From Mesorhizobium sp. M8A.F.Ca.ET.218.01.1.1 (GTDB lineage: Bacteria > Pseudomonadota > Alphaproteobacteria > Rhizobiales > Rhizobiaceae), in NCBI RefSeq assembly GCF_004791165.1, contig NZ_SRUZ01000008.1:1-63297 (forward strand): 63,297 nucleotides of DNA, written 5' to 3'. The notes below the pieces were generated by a model. It was not told the origin of the DNA and did not search any database. It worked only from the letters and a program-made list of their open reading frames with translations. Shown here piece by piece: positions 17,859 to 25,915 of this stretch. Within the stretch, counting starts at the first letter, position 1, and each line of letters starts with the position of its first letter. The translations under genes were made by a program, and so were the position numbers.

Positions 17859-18392
17859 CTATTTCTTGCGGAAGGCGTCGAGCGAGACCACTTCGGCGCC
17901 CTTGGTACCGGCATCGGCGGCGGGCTTTTTCTCCGCTTCGGCGGCGGCCTTCTTCTCGGCCTTCGGCTTCTTCTCGGAGACGATGGCCAGCGGTTCGGGC
18001 GCTGGTGCGGCCGGTTCCTCGTCGGGCTGCGCATCGGTCTTGACGTCGAACTCGAGTTCGAAATTGACCGAGGGATCGTAGAAGCCGCGCACGGCCGAGA
18101 ATGGGATCTCGAGTTTCTCCGGCACGTCGGAGAAGGAGAGCCCAACCTCGAATCCGGTGTCGGTGACCTTCAGGTCCCAATACTGGAACTGGATGACGAT
18201 GGTCATCTGCTCGGGATAGCGCTCGCGCAGGCGCGACGAGACGCGCACGCCCGGCGCACCGGTCAGGAAGGTGATGAAGAAATGATGGTTGCCGGGGAGG
18301 CCGGTGCGCGCGACCTCGGCCAGGACCTTGCGCATGACGCCGCGCAACGCCTCCTGGGCCAGAATGTCGTAGCGGATGTGGTCGTCGGCCAT
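17859..18392 (-). CDS. sspB: SspB-type ClpXP adaptor protein
   Basis: The 177-residue protein matches alphaproteobacterial SspB: substrate-binding fold (FFITFLTGAPGVRVSSRLRE, MTIVIQFQYWDLKV, FDVPFSAV-like segment) and a Lys/Ala/Pro-rich linker ending in the ClpX-binding tail VVSLDAFRKK. It tethers ssrA-tagged and other substrates to ClpXP. The ssrA RNA gene is about 4 kb away in this same window. It is first in a three-gene operon with DUF4169 and RHH genes. Confidence 0.92.
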   Translation of the reverse strand: MADDHIRYDILAQEALRGVMRKVLAEVARTGLPGNHHFFITFLTGAPGVRVSSRLRERYPEQMTIVIQFQYWDLKVTDTGFEVGLSFSDVPEKLEIPFSAVRGFYDPSVNFELEFDVKTDAQPDEEPAAPAPEPLAIVSEKKPKAEKKAAAEAEKKPAADAGTKGAEVVSLDAFRKK

Positions 18393-18538
18393 GAGTTGGT
18401 CGGGTTCCGTTGAATCGTCCGCATAGCTGTAATCAAGCTTGAGGGCGGCGTAAACCTGATATAGACCGCCGCCGCGCCGAAGCGAGGACTATTGCCAACG
18501 ATTTGATCGGCAAGGCGGCTTCGCCGCAACCGCAAATG

Positions 18539-19228
18539 TTATGCGTTAGCCAGCGCAGTGTGTTTTTTCACGCCGGTCGGGGAAGGGCGCTTGCCGAAAG
18601 CGCGCAGGAAGGTGCGCACGCCGTTTGTCGCCGATTGCACCACTTCGTCCTCGCGCGGCGTGCCGCCAAGCATGAAGGTGGCCTGCAATTCGGCATTGAC
18701 GAGGCCGAGGAACTGGCGTGCCGCCACGTCGGGATCGTCGATCGTGAAATGGCCGCCGTAAGCTAGGCGGGCGAAGCGGGCGGCGATTGCCGGCCATGTC
18801 CGGCCCGGGCCCTGTTCGCGCCATTCGGCAAACAGCTCGGGATAGCGCTCGCCCTCGGTCTGGATCAGCTTGCGCAGGAACTTTCCGTCGCGGTTGCAGA
18901 TGCAGTTCTGGTTCAAGCGCACGGCAAAACCGATCAAGTCGGCTTCGAGATCCCCGGGTTGATCGGGGAAGGTGGCGATGGTGGCGAAAATGCCGGCGTT
19001 GCAGCGTTCGGTCAGGTCGCGCACCACGGCGATGAACAGCTTTTCCTTGTCGCGATGGTGGTTGTAGACGGTCTGGCGCGAGACGCCGGCCTCTGCCGCG
19101 ATCAGGTCGATGTTGGCGCCGGCGAAACCCTCGCGGCAAAACACGCCGGCAGCGGCGTCGACGATCGACATGCGCTTGGCCTCATGGCCACGTGGCGGGA
19201 AAGTGTCAGGAGAAACGCCCGGTCTCAT
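18539..19228 (-). CDS. TetR family transcriptional regulator
   Basis: The 229-residue protein has the TetR helix-turn-helix near residues 20-65 (IVDAAAGVFCREGFAGANID; EAGVSRQTVYNHHRDKEKLF) and a helical ligand-binding C-terminus. It is divergent from a Bcr/CflA drug exporter gene, with 186 bases between them holding short inverted repeats, so it is the likely local repressor of that exporter. Confidence 0.9.
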   Translation of the reverse strand: MRPGVSPDTFPPRGHEAKRMSIVDAAAGVFCREGFAGANIDLIAAEAGVSRQTVYNHHRDKEKLFIAVVRDLTERCNAGIFATIATFPDQPGDLEADLIGFAVRLNQNCICNRDGKFLRKLIQTEGERYPELFAEWREQGPGRTWPAIAARFARLAYGGHFTIDDPDVAARQFLGLVNAELQATFMLGGTPREDEVVQSATNGVRTFLRAFGKRPSPTGVKKHTALANA

Positions 19229-19256
19229 GAAAATCTATATAGAGGTGATTGACGAT

Positions 19257-19286
19257 TTGGACAAGAGTGTCTAAATTTGTGGACAC
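19257..19286. promoter_or_regulatory. Candidate TetR operator region
   Basis: Between the TetR gene and the exporter, GTGTC at 19267-19271 faces GACAC at 19282-19286, and GACA-agag-TGTC lies at 19260-19271. These overlapping short dyads are the only symmetric motifs found near the divergent starts. Arms are short and the assignment is weak. Confidence 0.3.
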
Positions 19287-19414
19287 GATATAAGGGGATT
19301 TCACTCCAGAGGGACGAATAAATTCGCTCTGGGAGTAGGAATCCCTCGGGATGGAACGTCCTGGGGTTAGACGTCGCCTGGCGGCGGCAACCAGATTCGA
19401 AAGAAGCCAATATC

Positions 19415-20620
19415 ATGAGTCCCAAATTCCTCCGCATCGCGGTCGTGCTCGGCCTGTTGTCGGCCATCGGCCCGTTCGCAATCGACATGTATCTGCCCGC
19501 GCTGCCGTCGATCGGCACCGATCTGCATGCCGGCACCGCCGCCGTGCAGATGAGCCTTTTGATCTTCTTCCTGTCGATGGGCTTCGGCCAGATCGTCGTC
19601 GGGCCGATCTCCGACATGGTCGGCCGCAAGCTGCCGCTCTATGGCGGCCTGGCGCTGTTCATGGCCGGCGGCATCGGCTCGGCAATGGCGCCGACCATCG
19701 AGTGGCTGATCGCCTTCCGCTTCCTGCAGGGGCTTGGCGCCAGCGCCGGCATGGCCATTCCGCGCGCCATCGTGCGCGACCTGCACACCGGCAACGAGGC
19801 CGCCAAGCTGATGTCGCTGCTGATGCTGGTGTTCTCGGTGTCGCCGATCCTGGCGCCGCTGACCGGCAGCCAGATCATCGAGAATTTCGGCTGGCGCGCC
19901 GTGTTCTGGACGGTGACCGGTGCGGCGGTGCTTGCCACCATCCTGCTCGCGACCTCGCTCAAGGAGACGCGGCCGGCGGAAGAGCGTGTCGGGTCCTCCT
20001 TCGGTACCGCGCTTGCCGGCTACCGTTTCCTGATGGGCGACCGTAATTTCCTTGGCCTGGTGGCAATCGCCGGCTTCGGCATTGCGAGCTTCTTTGTCTA
20101 TCTGTCGAGTTCGTCCTTCATCCTGATCGACCATTACGGGCTGTCGCCTTCGGTCTACAGCGTGTTCTTCTCGATCAACGCCGTTGCCTTCATCGGCATG
20201 TCGCAGCTGACCGGCCTGCTTTCCGAACGGTTCGGGCTAAAGCGCGTGGTGTGGGTGGCGGTGACCGGCTATGCCACGACGATGGTGGCGCTGTTCGCCA
20301 TCATGGCCACGGGGGTCGACCGGCTCGATGTTATGGCGGCCCTGCTGTTCGTCGGCTACGGCTTCCTCGGGCTTGTCATTCCGACCACCTCGGTGCTGGC
20401 CATGGAAGAGCATGGCGAGATCGCCGGCACGGCGTCGGCGCTGATGGGCACGCTGCATTTTGCCATCGGCGCGCTCGCCATGGGCGTTGCCGGCGTGTTC
20501 TTCGACGGCACGCCGCTGCCGATGGTCGCCGGCATCACGCTCTGCGCGGTGATATCGTTCGCACTGGCGAAGGTCACGCTTGGCCGTTCGCGGCAAGCCG
20601 TCGAAGCGCCGGCGGAATAG
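19415..20620 (+). CDS. Bcr/CflA family multidrug MFS exporter
   Basis: The 401-residue protein has twelve expected membrane spans. The first is followed by AIDMYLPALPSIGTDL, typical of the Bcr/CflA (DHA1) group, and motif A reads GPISDMVGRKLPL. It exports drugs such as bicyclomycin or chloramphenicol in known members; the local substrate is unknown. It is divergent from a TetR gene and is followed by a strong Rho-independent terminator at 20641. Confidence 0.92.
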   Translation: MSPKFLRIAVVLGLLSAIGPFAIDMYLPALPSIGTDLHAGTAAVQMSLLIFFLSMGFGQIVVGPISDMVGRKLPLYGGLALFMAGGIGSAMAPTIEWLIAFRFLQGLGASAGMAIPRAIVRDLHTGNEAAKLMSLLMLVFSVSPILAPLTGSQIIENFGWRAVFWTVTGAAVLATILLATSLKETRPAEERVGSSFGTALAGYRFLMGDRNFLGLVAIAGFGIASFFVYLSSSSFILIDHYGLSPSVYSVFFSINAVAFIGMSQLTGLLSERFGLKRVVWVAVTGYATTMVALFAIMATGVDRLDVMAALLFVGYGFLGLVIPTTSVLAMEEHGEIAGTASALMGTLHFAIGALAMGVAGVFFDGTPLPMVAGITLCAVISFALAKVTLGRSRQAVEAPAE

Positions 20621-20640
20621 GCAATCCTCAGTGAACCAGG

Positions 20641-20668
20641 AAAGGCCGGGTCGATCCCGGCCTTTTTT
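20641..20668 (+). terminator. Rho-independent terminator after the MFS gene
   Basis: GGCCGGG (20644-20650) pairs with CCCGGCC (20656-20662) across a five-base loop and is followed by six T. Three flanking A:T pairs lengthen the stem. Confidence 0.9.
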
Positions 20669-20690
20669 GTGCCGGCGGCAGTGCGGGCGC

Positions 20691-21128
20691 TCAGCTGAGT
20701 TCCTGGGCGAGGCCGATGAGAAGCCCTTCAGGTCCTCGGATGTAGCAGAGCCGATACACGTCCTTGTACTCGACCACCTCGCCCACGAGCTGCGCGCCGC
20801 GCGTGCGGAGCCTTTCAAGCGTATCGTCGATGTCGTCCACGGTGAACATGACGCGGAGGTAGCCCAGCGCGTTGACCGGGGCTTTCCGGTGATCCGCGAC
20901 GACAGGCGGCGTGAGGAAGCGGGAGAGCTCCAGCCGGCTGTGGGCGTCCGGCGTGCGCATCATGGCGATCTCGACATGCTGATCGCCCAGTCCGGTGACA
21001 CGCCCGGCCCATTCTCCCTCGATCGTGGCCCGCCCCTCGAACTCGAGGCCGAGTTCGCGAAAGAAATCGATCGCCCCTCCGAGGTCCTCGACCACGATTC
21101 CTACATTGTCCATCCGCTTGAGCGCCAT
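20691..21128 (-). CDS. VOC (glyoxalase/dioxygenase) superfamily protein
   Basis: The 145-residue protein has two beta-alpha-beta-beta-beta modules: NVGIVVEDLGGAIDFFRELG at the start and LRVMFTVDDIDDTLERL in the second half, ending YIRGPEGLLIGLAQ. GGAGG eight bases before the ATG at 21128 decides the start over an in-frame TTG at 21143. VOC proteins include glyoxalases, epimerases and antibiotic-binding proteins. The substrate is not evident. Confidence 0.88.
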   Translation of the reverse strand: MALKRMDNVGIVVEDLGGAIDFFRELGLEFEGRATIEGEWAGRVTGLGDQHVEIAMMRTPDAHSRLELSRFLTPPVVADHRKAPVNALGYLRVMFTVDDIDDTLERLRTRGAQLVGEVVEYKDVYRLCYIRGPEGLLIGLAQELS

Positions 21129-21216
21129 GTTTTCAACCTCCAAGATGCCGGTTCAATCTACAAGGTGTAGCCTGGTTCCGACAACGCGCATGAAGGGCCG
21201 GACCGGGCCGGCCGCT

Positions 21217-21783
21217 TTATGTCCGCAATGTCGGCGGCAATCCAGCAGCGTCGAGGAGGAAGCGCACGCGCTCCTCGACTGGAGCAAGCGGCAAGGTCAC
21301 CAATTCATAGCCGAGTTCGGCATAGACGCCTGCCACTGATTGGCAAGTGCGCTCGGCTTCGTCGAGCGTTTGCTTGCGTTGTTCGTCCTGGGTGAAGATT
21401 TCCGGCCATGGCGGGGCAATGAAGACGCGGCGCGCATAGCGGAATTCCATGGCGGCGCTGGTGAGGTGATCCGGCGCCGGCAGGCCGCAGAGCCTGAGAT
21501 AGCCGATCGTGTCCGGCACGCCGCGGTCAAAGAAGACCGGCCCGGCCAGCTCGGCGGCCGCACGATACGAGCGCATCTCCCAGGACAGCATCAGTTCGGC
21601 GAACAATGCGCGATCGCTCCAGGGCAGGGCGGTTCCGCCAATGGCGGATTGGTCGCGGATGATGCCGCGTCCGGCCTCGACAGACGTCGCAAAGCCCGCC
21701 TGCCGCAAGGCTTCGATCAAGGTGGTCTTGCCGGAGCCGGGGCCGCCGGTCAGCACGAAAAATCGATTGGAATCGTTTTGCAT
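21217..21783 (-). CDS. AAA family ATPase (predicted P-loop kinase-like)
   Basis: The 188-residue protein has a Walker A motif GGPGSGKTTL near residues 13-22, a GRGIIRDQSA segment, and VFFDRGVPDTIGYL as the probable Walker B/base-binding region. This is the AAA_28 type (NadR/thymidylate-kinase-like P-loop proteins) of unknown substrate. The ATG at 21783 is just before the P-loop domain; a frame reaching 21933 adds non-conserved sequence. Upstream are about 200 bases without a gene before tmRNA. Confidence 0.82.
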   Translation of the reverse strand: MQNDSNRFFVLTGGPGSGKTTLIEALRQAGFATSVEAGRGIIRDQSAIGGTALPWSDRALFAELMLSWEMRSYRAAAELAGPVFFDRGVPDTIGYLRLCGLPAPDHLTSAAMEFRYARRVFIAPPWPEIFTQDEQRKQTLDEAERTCQSVAGVYAELGYELVTLPLAPVEERVRFLLDAAGLPPTLRT

Positions 21784-21989
21784 TTTTTGTCCATGGAGAA
21801 AGGGCACGCGACGCAGCGGCTTCGTGGCTTCTACAGCATGTCGCGGCGAATAGGATTCGCCCGACCTGCTGTAAGCTTCTGATTTATGCATGTCGTTATC
21901 CCGGAACCGAGGACACTTCCGGGCGACATGCATCAGGCCGTGCGAAGTCTTGACGGCAGGAGCCGTTGCGCGTGATGCAAATTGAAGGG

Positions 21990-22317
21990 GGAGAAGTGGA
22001 GGTTTCTGTTGCCAGGTACCTCCGAACCCCGCCTAGAAGTGCGAACCCCTAGGGCTTGATTTGAAGCTATCGCACTGCATTAAGCAGCGAGACGTGCTTC
22101 CGCATAGTTGTCGTTGGCAACTATAAGTTTAGCCCGATGACGGTGGTACAATGCCGGGCAAAAGTACGATCTTTACACCTTCGTCGATCCTATTTCGCCC
22201 CCAGCAAAAACCGCTCTGTCGTCAACAGCGGCTTTTGGTGGAGGCGCCGGGTACCGCCCCCGGGTCCGAACGGCTTATTTCATCGCCCATTTATCGCCAT
22301 AGTCGGTCAAGCCGACA
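21990..22317 (-). ncRNA. ssrA: Circularly permuted (two-piece) tmRNA
   Basis: On the minus strand the tag reading frame at 22118-22080 encodes ANDNYAEARLAA and then TAA, the alphaproteobacterial ssrA tag. The order is permuted: the acceptor piece comes first (about 22317-22236, ending CGCCTCC-ACCA), then a spacer hairpin (22235-22203), then the coding piece starting GGGGGCGAAATAGGATCGACG at 22202. GGGGGCG pairs with CGCCTCC as a 7-bp acceptor stem whose third pair is G-U, the alanine identity element. A hairpin at 22023-21998 lies near the 3' end of the coding piece. The outer ends are approximate. It rescues stalled ribosomes and tags proteins for ClpXP. Confidence 0.95.
22203..22235 (-). 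other. Excised spacer between the two tmRNA pieces
   Basis: This segment separates the CCA end of the acceptor piece (22236) from the 5' end of the coding piece (22202). It folds as a hairpin (AAAAGCCGCT with AGCGGTTTT), as expected for the internal segment removed during maturation. Confidence 0.75.
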
Positions 22318-22323
22318 AAACGA

Positions 22324-22352
22324 ATATAGGGGGCGTTTGGCGGAAATGAAAG
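22324..22352 (-). promoter_or_regulatory. ssrA: Probable ssrA promoter
   Basis: On the minus strand CTATAT (22329-22324) is a good rhizobial -10 hexamer, with CTTTCA 17 bases upstream as a -35. Transcription would start near 22317, which gives an acceptor piece of about 82 bases, the size reported for Caulobacter tmRNA. Confidence 0.55.
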
Positions 22353-22523
22353 GCCGCAATGATGCTTTGTCCCTGTGTCAAATCGCGACGCCAAGGGTTG
22401 ACTTGGGGGCGGTCTCAACCGAAGCTTTGCGAGCGGTGAGGAGTTAGCGACCTAGCGCACAAGTTGCGAAGCGCGCCACAGCCCTCATCGATCGGATCCG
22501 TGGCGCCGACGAGGGGAATTTTG

Positions 22524-22835
22524 ATGGCCGACTATCTTGCGGATGTGAAGAAGTATGACGCCGCGGTAAACGCCGATGCGGTCGAAAAGATCGTCAAGCA
22601 TCTGGGCATTGCGCTGAGGAACCGCGACTCCTCGCTGGTATCCTGCACGGACCCGAAGGAATTGGGGCGGGTCAAGGAGAACTGGGTGGCCAAGAAGCTC
22701 GGCGTCACCGACGGGGCGAAGGCCGACGCCGCGATCGAGAAGACTTGCAAGGCGATGCACGCCGACAACACCAAGAACCGCGTGACCTTCTACTATCTGG
22801 TGGCCAAGGATCTGGGCAAGCTCGGCTCTCTGTGA
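22524..22835 (+). CDS. DUF2853 family protein
   Basis: The 103-residue protein begins MADYLADVKKYDAAVN and contains VSCTDPKELGRVKENWVAKK, matching DUF2853, a small helical family found in Proteobacteria and Bacteroidetes with unknown function. The ATG at 22524 follows GAGGGGAATTTTG. The 200 bases between it and tmRNA hold no other gene. Downstream lie palindromic repeats. Confidence 0.85.
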   Translation: MADYLADVKKYDAAVNADAVEKIVKHLGIALRNRDSSLVSCTDPKELGRVKENWVAKKLGVTDGAKADAAIEKTCKAMHADNTKNRVTFYYLVAKDLGKLGSL

Positions 22836-22913
22836 CGCTCGCGCATCAGTTTGCGAGGGCTGGTACGGCAGAATAGCCGCTCCAACTTTTATTTTCGCTT
22901 TGTCGGGGGTTTG

Positions 22914-22970
22914 CGCCGCCCCTCACCTGCCTGCCGGCATCCTCTCCCCGTATAGTGACGGGAGAGGGGA
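22914..22970. repeat. Dispersed palindromic repeat, copy 2
   Basis: This is the reverse complement of the repeat at 188-247: CCCCTCACCTGCCTGCCGGC, then CTCTCCCCGTATAGTGACGG and GAGAGGGG. It faces copy 3 across about 60 bases. Confidence 0.75.
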
Positions 22971-23032
22971 TCTGCCATCGATGATTTCGCCAATGACCAA
23001 CGTTGCAAAAAGGGCGTCAGCGTAGCGGCCAG

Positions 23033-23093
23033 CTTCTTTCTCCCCGCCACTGATACGGGGAGAAATGTCCGGCAGGACAATGAGGGGCAGCGC
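23033..23093. repeat. Dispersed palindromic repeat, copy 3
   Basis: A divergent copy in the same orientation as copy 1: TTTCTCCCCG ... CGGGGAGAAA, then GTCCGGCAGGACAATGAGGG. With copy 2 it makes a large inverted repeat (about 22914-23093) in the otherwise empty 365 bases between DUF2853 and thyA. Confidence 0.7.
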
Positions 23094-23200
23094 CGACTCT
23101 GGAAAGAGTGGTGGGGCAAGCGTCGTTTGTACCGTTTTGCTGTGTTCGGCCGCCGGTCTGGCCGCTATAATGCCCAAACACTCGAATCGAGCCGAAACCG

Positions 23201-23995
23201 ATGCGCCAATATCTCGACCTCTTGCAGCATGTGCTGGAAAACGGCGCCGATCGCGGCGACCGCACCGGCACCGGCACACGCTCCGTCTTCGGCTACCAGA
23301 TGCGCTTCGATCTGGCGCGCGGCTTTCCGGTCACCACCACCAAGAAGCTGCATCTGAAGTCGATCATCCATGAACTCCTGTGGTTCCTGGCCGGCGACAC
23401 CAACATCAAGTACCTGACCGACCATGACGTTTCGATCTGGGACGAATGGGCCGACGAGAATGGCGATCTCGGCCCGGTCTACGGCAAGCAATGGCGTTCC
23501 TGGCCGGATGGCCATGGCGGCTCGATCGACCAGATCGCCAATCTTCTCAAGGAGATCCGCCGCAATCCTCAATCGCGGCGACTGATCGTCTCGGCCTGGA
23601 ATCCCGCCGAGGTGGAAGCTATGGCGCTGCCGCCTTGCCACTGCCTGTTCCAGTTCTACGTGTCCGAGGGCCGGCTTTCCTGCCAGCTCTACCAGCGCTC
23701 CGCCGACATCTTCCTCGGCGTGCCGTTCAACATCGCGTCCTACGCATTGCTGACGCTCATGGTGGCGCAGGTGACCGGGCTGAAGCCGGGCGATTTCGTC
23801 CACACGCTCGGCGACGCGCATCTCTACTCCAACCATTTCGAGCAGGCGCGCGAACAGCTGCAGCGCACGCCAAGGGCACTGCCGACGATGTGGATCAATC
23901 CGGACGTGAAGGACCTGTTCGCCTTCCGCTTCGAGGATTTCCGGCTGGAGAACTATGTCGCCGATGCGTCGATCAAGGCGCCTATCGCGGTCTGA
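23201..23995 (+). CDS. thyA: Thymidylate synthase
   Basis: The 264-residue protein is full length for ThyA and shows RTGTGTRSVFGYQMRFDL (phosphate binding), the active site LPPCHCLFQFYV with the nucleophilic Cys, and LYQRSADIFLGVPFNIASYA. It methylates dUMP using methylene-tetrahydrofolate and yields dihydrofolate, which the folA product at 29447 reduces. The two genes are usually adjacent; here about 5.4 kb of molybdate, cobF and DUF4424 genes separate them. Confidence 0.97.
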   Translation: MRQYLDLLQHVLENGADRGDRTGTGTRSVFGYQMRFDLARGFPVTTTKKLHLKSIIHELLWFLAGDTNIKYLTDHDVSIWDEWADENGDLGPVYGKQWRSWPDGHGGSIDQIANLLKEIRRNPQSRRLIVSAWNPAEVEAMALPPCHCLFQFYVSEGRLSCQLYQRSADIFLGVPFNIASYALLTLMVAQVTGLKPGDFVHTLGDAHLYSNHFEQAREQLQRTPRALPTMWINPDVKDLFAFRFEDFRLENYVADASIKAPIAV

Positions 23996-24006
23996 GCCGC
24001 GTTTTT

Positions 24007-24216
24007 TCAGTCGATGCCGACCATCACGTCCGAGGCCTTGACCACGGCATAGGCCTGCTTGCCCTTTTCGAGCTTGAGATCGGCGACGGCTTCGTTGGTG
24101 ATCGAGGCGGTGACGATGGCGCCGCCGCCGATGTCGATGCGGACATGCGAGGTGGTGGCCCCTTTGACGATTTCGGTGATCGTTCCCTTGAGAACGTTGC
24201 GGGCGCTGATCTTCAT
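24007..24216 (-). CDS. Mop/TOBE molybdate-binding protein
   Basis: The 69-residue protein is a single TOBE (Mop) domain: MKISARNVLKGTITEIVKG, SHVRIDIGGG, VTASITNEAV, and AYAVVKASDVMVGI. Molbindins of this size bind molybdate in oligomers for storage or homeostasis. It is divergent from modABC across a Mo-box-like palindrome, which supports a role in molybdenum handling and common control. Confidence 0.92.
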   Translation of the reverse strand: MKISARNVLKGTITEIVKGATTSHVRIDIGGGAIVTASITNEAVADLKLEKGKQAYAVVKASDVMVGID

Positions 24217-24317
24217 TGGCGTCCCGTTCGCTGTTTATCCCCGGTCGTCTTATCAGAACAATCAGGCAGTACCAATCGCAAGACCAGATAGCGTTTCAGC
24301 AGACCAGGCCTTCCCTT

Positions 24318-24341
24318 GTTATATCCATGCGGATATATCGG
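24318..24341. promoter_or_regulatory. Mo-box-like ModE site between mop-like gene and modA
   Basis: TATATCC-atgc-GGATATA (24320-24337) is a perfect 7-bp inverted repeat. Read on the minus strand, the site begins CCGATATAT and ends ATAAC. The same two ends recur before the ModE-like gene at 27040-27062, which makes a shared regulator likely. Confidence 0.7.
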
Positions 24342-24388
24342 TCTGCAGGTTCGAGCCGATCGGATTTTGAACCCGGGGAGAGTTTCCG

Positions 24389-25183
24389 ATGACGCGCAAA
24401 GGTTTCGGGTTGAGGGTGGTCGCCATTGGCGGTTTTGCGGCTGCGTTGATGGCGGCAATGCCGGCAGCGCGCGCGGAAGACAAGGTCGTGGTGTTTGCGG
24501 CGGCAAGCCTCAAGGATGCGCTCGACGCGGTGAACAAGGCCTGCGAAGCCGATGTCGGCGAGGCCGCGACCGTTTCCTATGCCGCGAGTTCGGCATTGGC
24601 CAAGCAGATCGAGGGCGGGGCACCGGCCGACGTCTTCATCTCGGCCGATCTCGACTGGATGAAATATCTCTCCGACAAGAAGCTGACCAAGCCCGATACC
24701 GAAGTGAAGTTGCTCGGCAACCAGATCGTGCTGGTGGCGCCGAAGGATTCGACGGTTGAGACCAGGATCGAGAAGGGCTTTGACCTCGCCAGGCTGGTTG
24801 GCGACGGCAAGCTCGCCATGGGCGACTTCAAGGCCGTGCCGGCCGGCAAATACGGCAAGGCGGCGCTTGAAACGCTCGGCGTCTGGTCCTCGGTCGAGGG
24901 CAAGGTGGCGCAGGCCGAGAATGTCCGTGCGGCGCTCAAGCTGGTTTCGACAGGCGAGGCGGCCCTCGGTATCGTCTATGCCACCGACGCGCACGCCGAA
25001 AAGGGCGTCAAGGTGGTCGGCACCTTCCCGGAGGATTCACATCCGCCGATTATCTATCCGGTTGCCCAGACCGCCGATTCGAAGGACAAGGATACGACGG
25101 CCTTCCTGAAGTGCCTGCAGTCCGCCAAGGCCGGCGCGCTCTTCAAGGAACAGGGCTTCACCGTGCTCACGCCGAGCAACTGA
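24389..25183 (+). CDS. modA: Molybdate ABC transporter substrate-binding protein
   Basis: The 264-residue protein has a signal peptide (hydrophobic core and AARAEDK junction near residue 32), then VVVFAAASLKDALDAV, the ModA N-terminus with the Ser that contacts the oxyanion, and ASSALAKQIEGGAPADVFIS. A ModA-type C-terminus follows. It binds molybdate in the periplasm and delivers it to ModB. First gene of modABC, downstream of the Mo-box-like site. Confidence 0.96.
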   Translation: MTRKGFGLRVVAIGGFAAALMAAMPAARAEDKVVVFAAASLKDALDAVNKACEADVGEAATVSYAASSALAKQIEGGAPADVFISADLDWMKYLSDKKLTKPDTEVKLLGNQIVLVAPKDSTVETRIEKGFDLARLVGDGKLAMGDFKAVPAGKYGKAALETLGVWSSVEGKVAQAENVRAALKLVSTGEAALGIVYATDAHAEKGVKVVGTFPEDSHPPIIYPVAQTADSKDKDTTAFLKCLQSAKAGALFKEQGFTVLTPSN

Positions 25184-25210
25184 GTTCGAAAAAGGCCCCG
25201 ATACCGCACG

Positions 25211-25915
25211 ATGAACTGGCTGCTGGACCTCACTCCCGACGAATGGAATGCGGTCCGGCTGTCCATCAAGGTGGCGACGGTCGCGATGATCGCGAGTTTG
25301 CCGCCGGGCATAGCGATCGCGCTGCTGCTTGCCCGGGGGAAATTCTGGGGCAAGACACTGTTCAACGGGCTGGTGCATCTGCCGCTGATCCTGCCACCCG
25401 TGGTGACCGGTTATCTCTTGCTTTTGACTTTCGGAAGGCGCGGCCCGGCCGGCGCATTCCTGGCCGAACATCTCGGCATCGTCTTCTCGTTTCGCTGGAC
25501 GGGTGCCGCCCTTGCCTGCGGCGTCATGGGCTTCCCTCTGATGGTGCGGGCGATCCGCCTATCGATCGAGGCAGTGGACCGCAAGATGGAGGCGGCCGCG
25601 GGGACGCTCGGCGCCAATCCTGTGTGGGTGTTCGGCACCATCACGCTGCCGCTGATCCTGCCCGGGCTGATCGCCGGCGCCATCCTGTCCTTCGCCAAGG
25701 CGATGGGCGAGTTCGGCGCGACGATCACTTTTGTCTCCAACATCCCTGGCGAGACGCAGACGCTGCCATCGGCGATCTACACCTTTACCCAGGTGCCGGG
25801 CGGCGATGAAGGGGCGCTGCGGCTGACGCTGATTTCCATCGTCATCTCGATGGCGGCACTGGTCGCCTCGGAAGTGCTGGCGCGGCGCGTCGGGCGGCGG
25901 ATGGACATCGAATGA
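25211..25915 (+). CDS. modB: Molybdate ABC transporter permease
   Basis: The 234-residue membrane protein has about five spans and the permease EAA-type loop AAAGTLGANPVWVFGTITLP, with AMGEFGATITFVSNIPGETQ typical of ModB. It starts 27 bases after modA and its last codons overlap modC (ATGA at 25912). Confidence 0.96.
   Translation: MNWLLDLTPDEWNAVRLSIKVATVAMIASLPPGIAIALLLARGKFWGKTLFNGLVHLPLILPPVVTGYLLLLTFGRRGPAGAFLAEHLGIVFSFRWTGAALACGVMGFPLMVRAIRLSIEAVDRKMEAAAGTLGANPVWVFGTITLPLILPGLIAGAILSFAKAMGEFGATITFVSNIPGETQTLPSAIYTFTQVPGGDEGALRLTLISIVISMAALVASEVLARRVGRRMDIE

Noticed and set aside
18505..18530. Terminator between the TetR gene and sspB
   Set aside because: GCGGC-TTC-GCCGC can pair but the stem is short and no T-tract follows on either strand.
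22137..22447. Two overlapping small plus-strand frames (70 and 98 residues)
   Set aside because: They are readings of the opposite strand of the tmRNA gene, a known annotation artefact.
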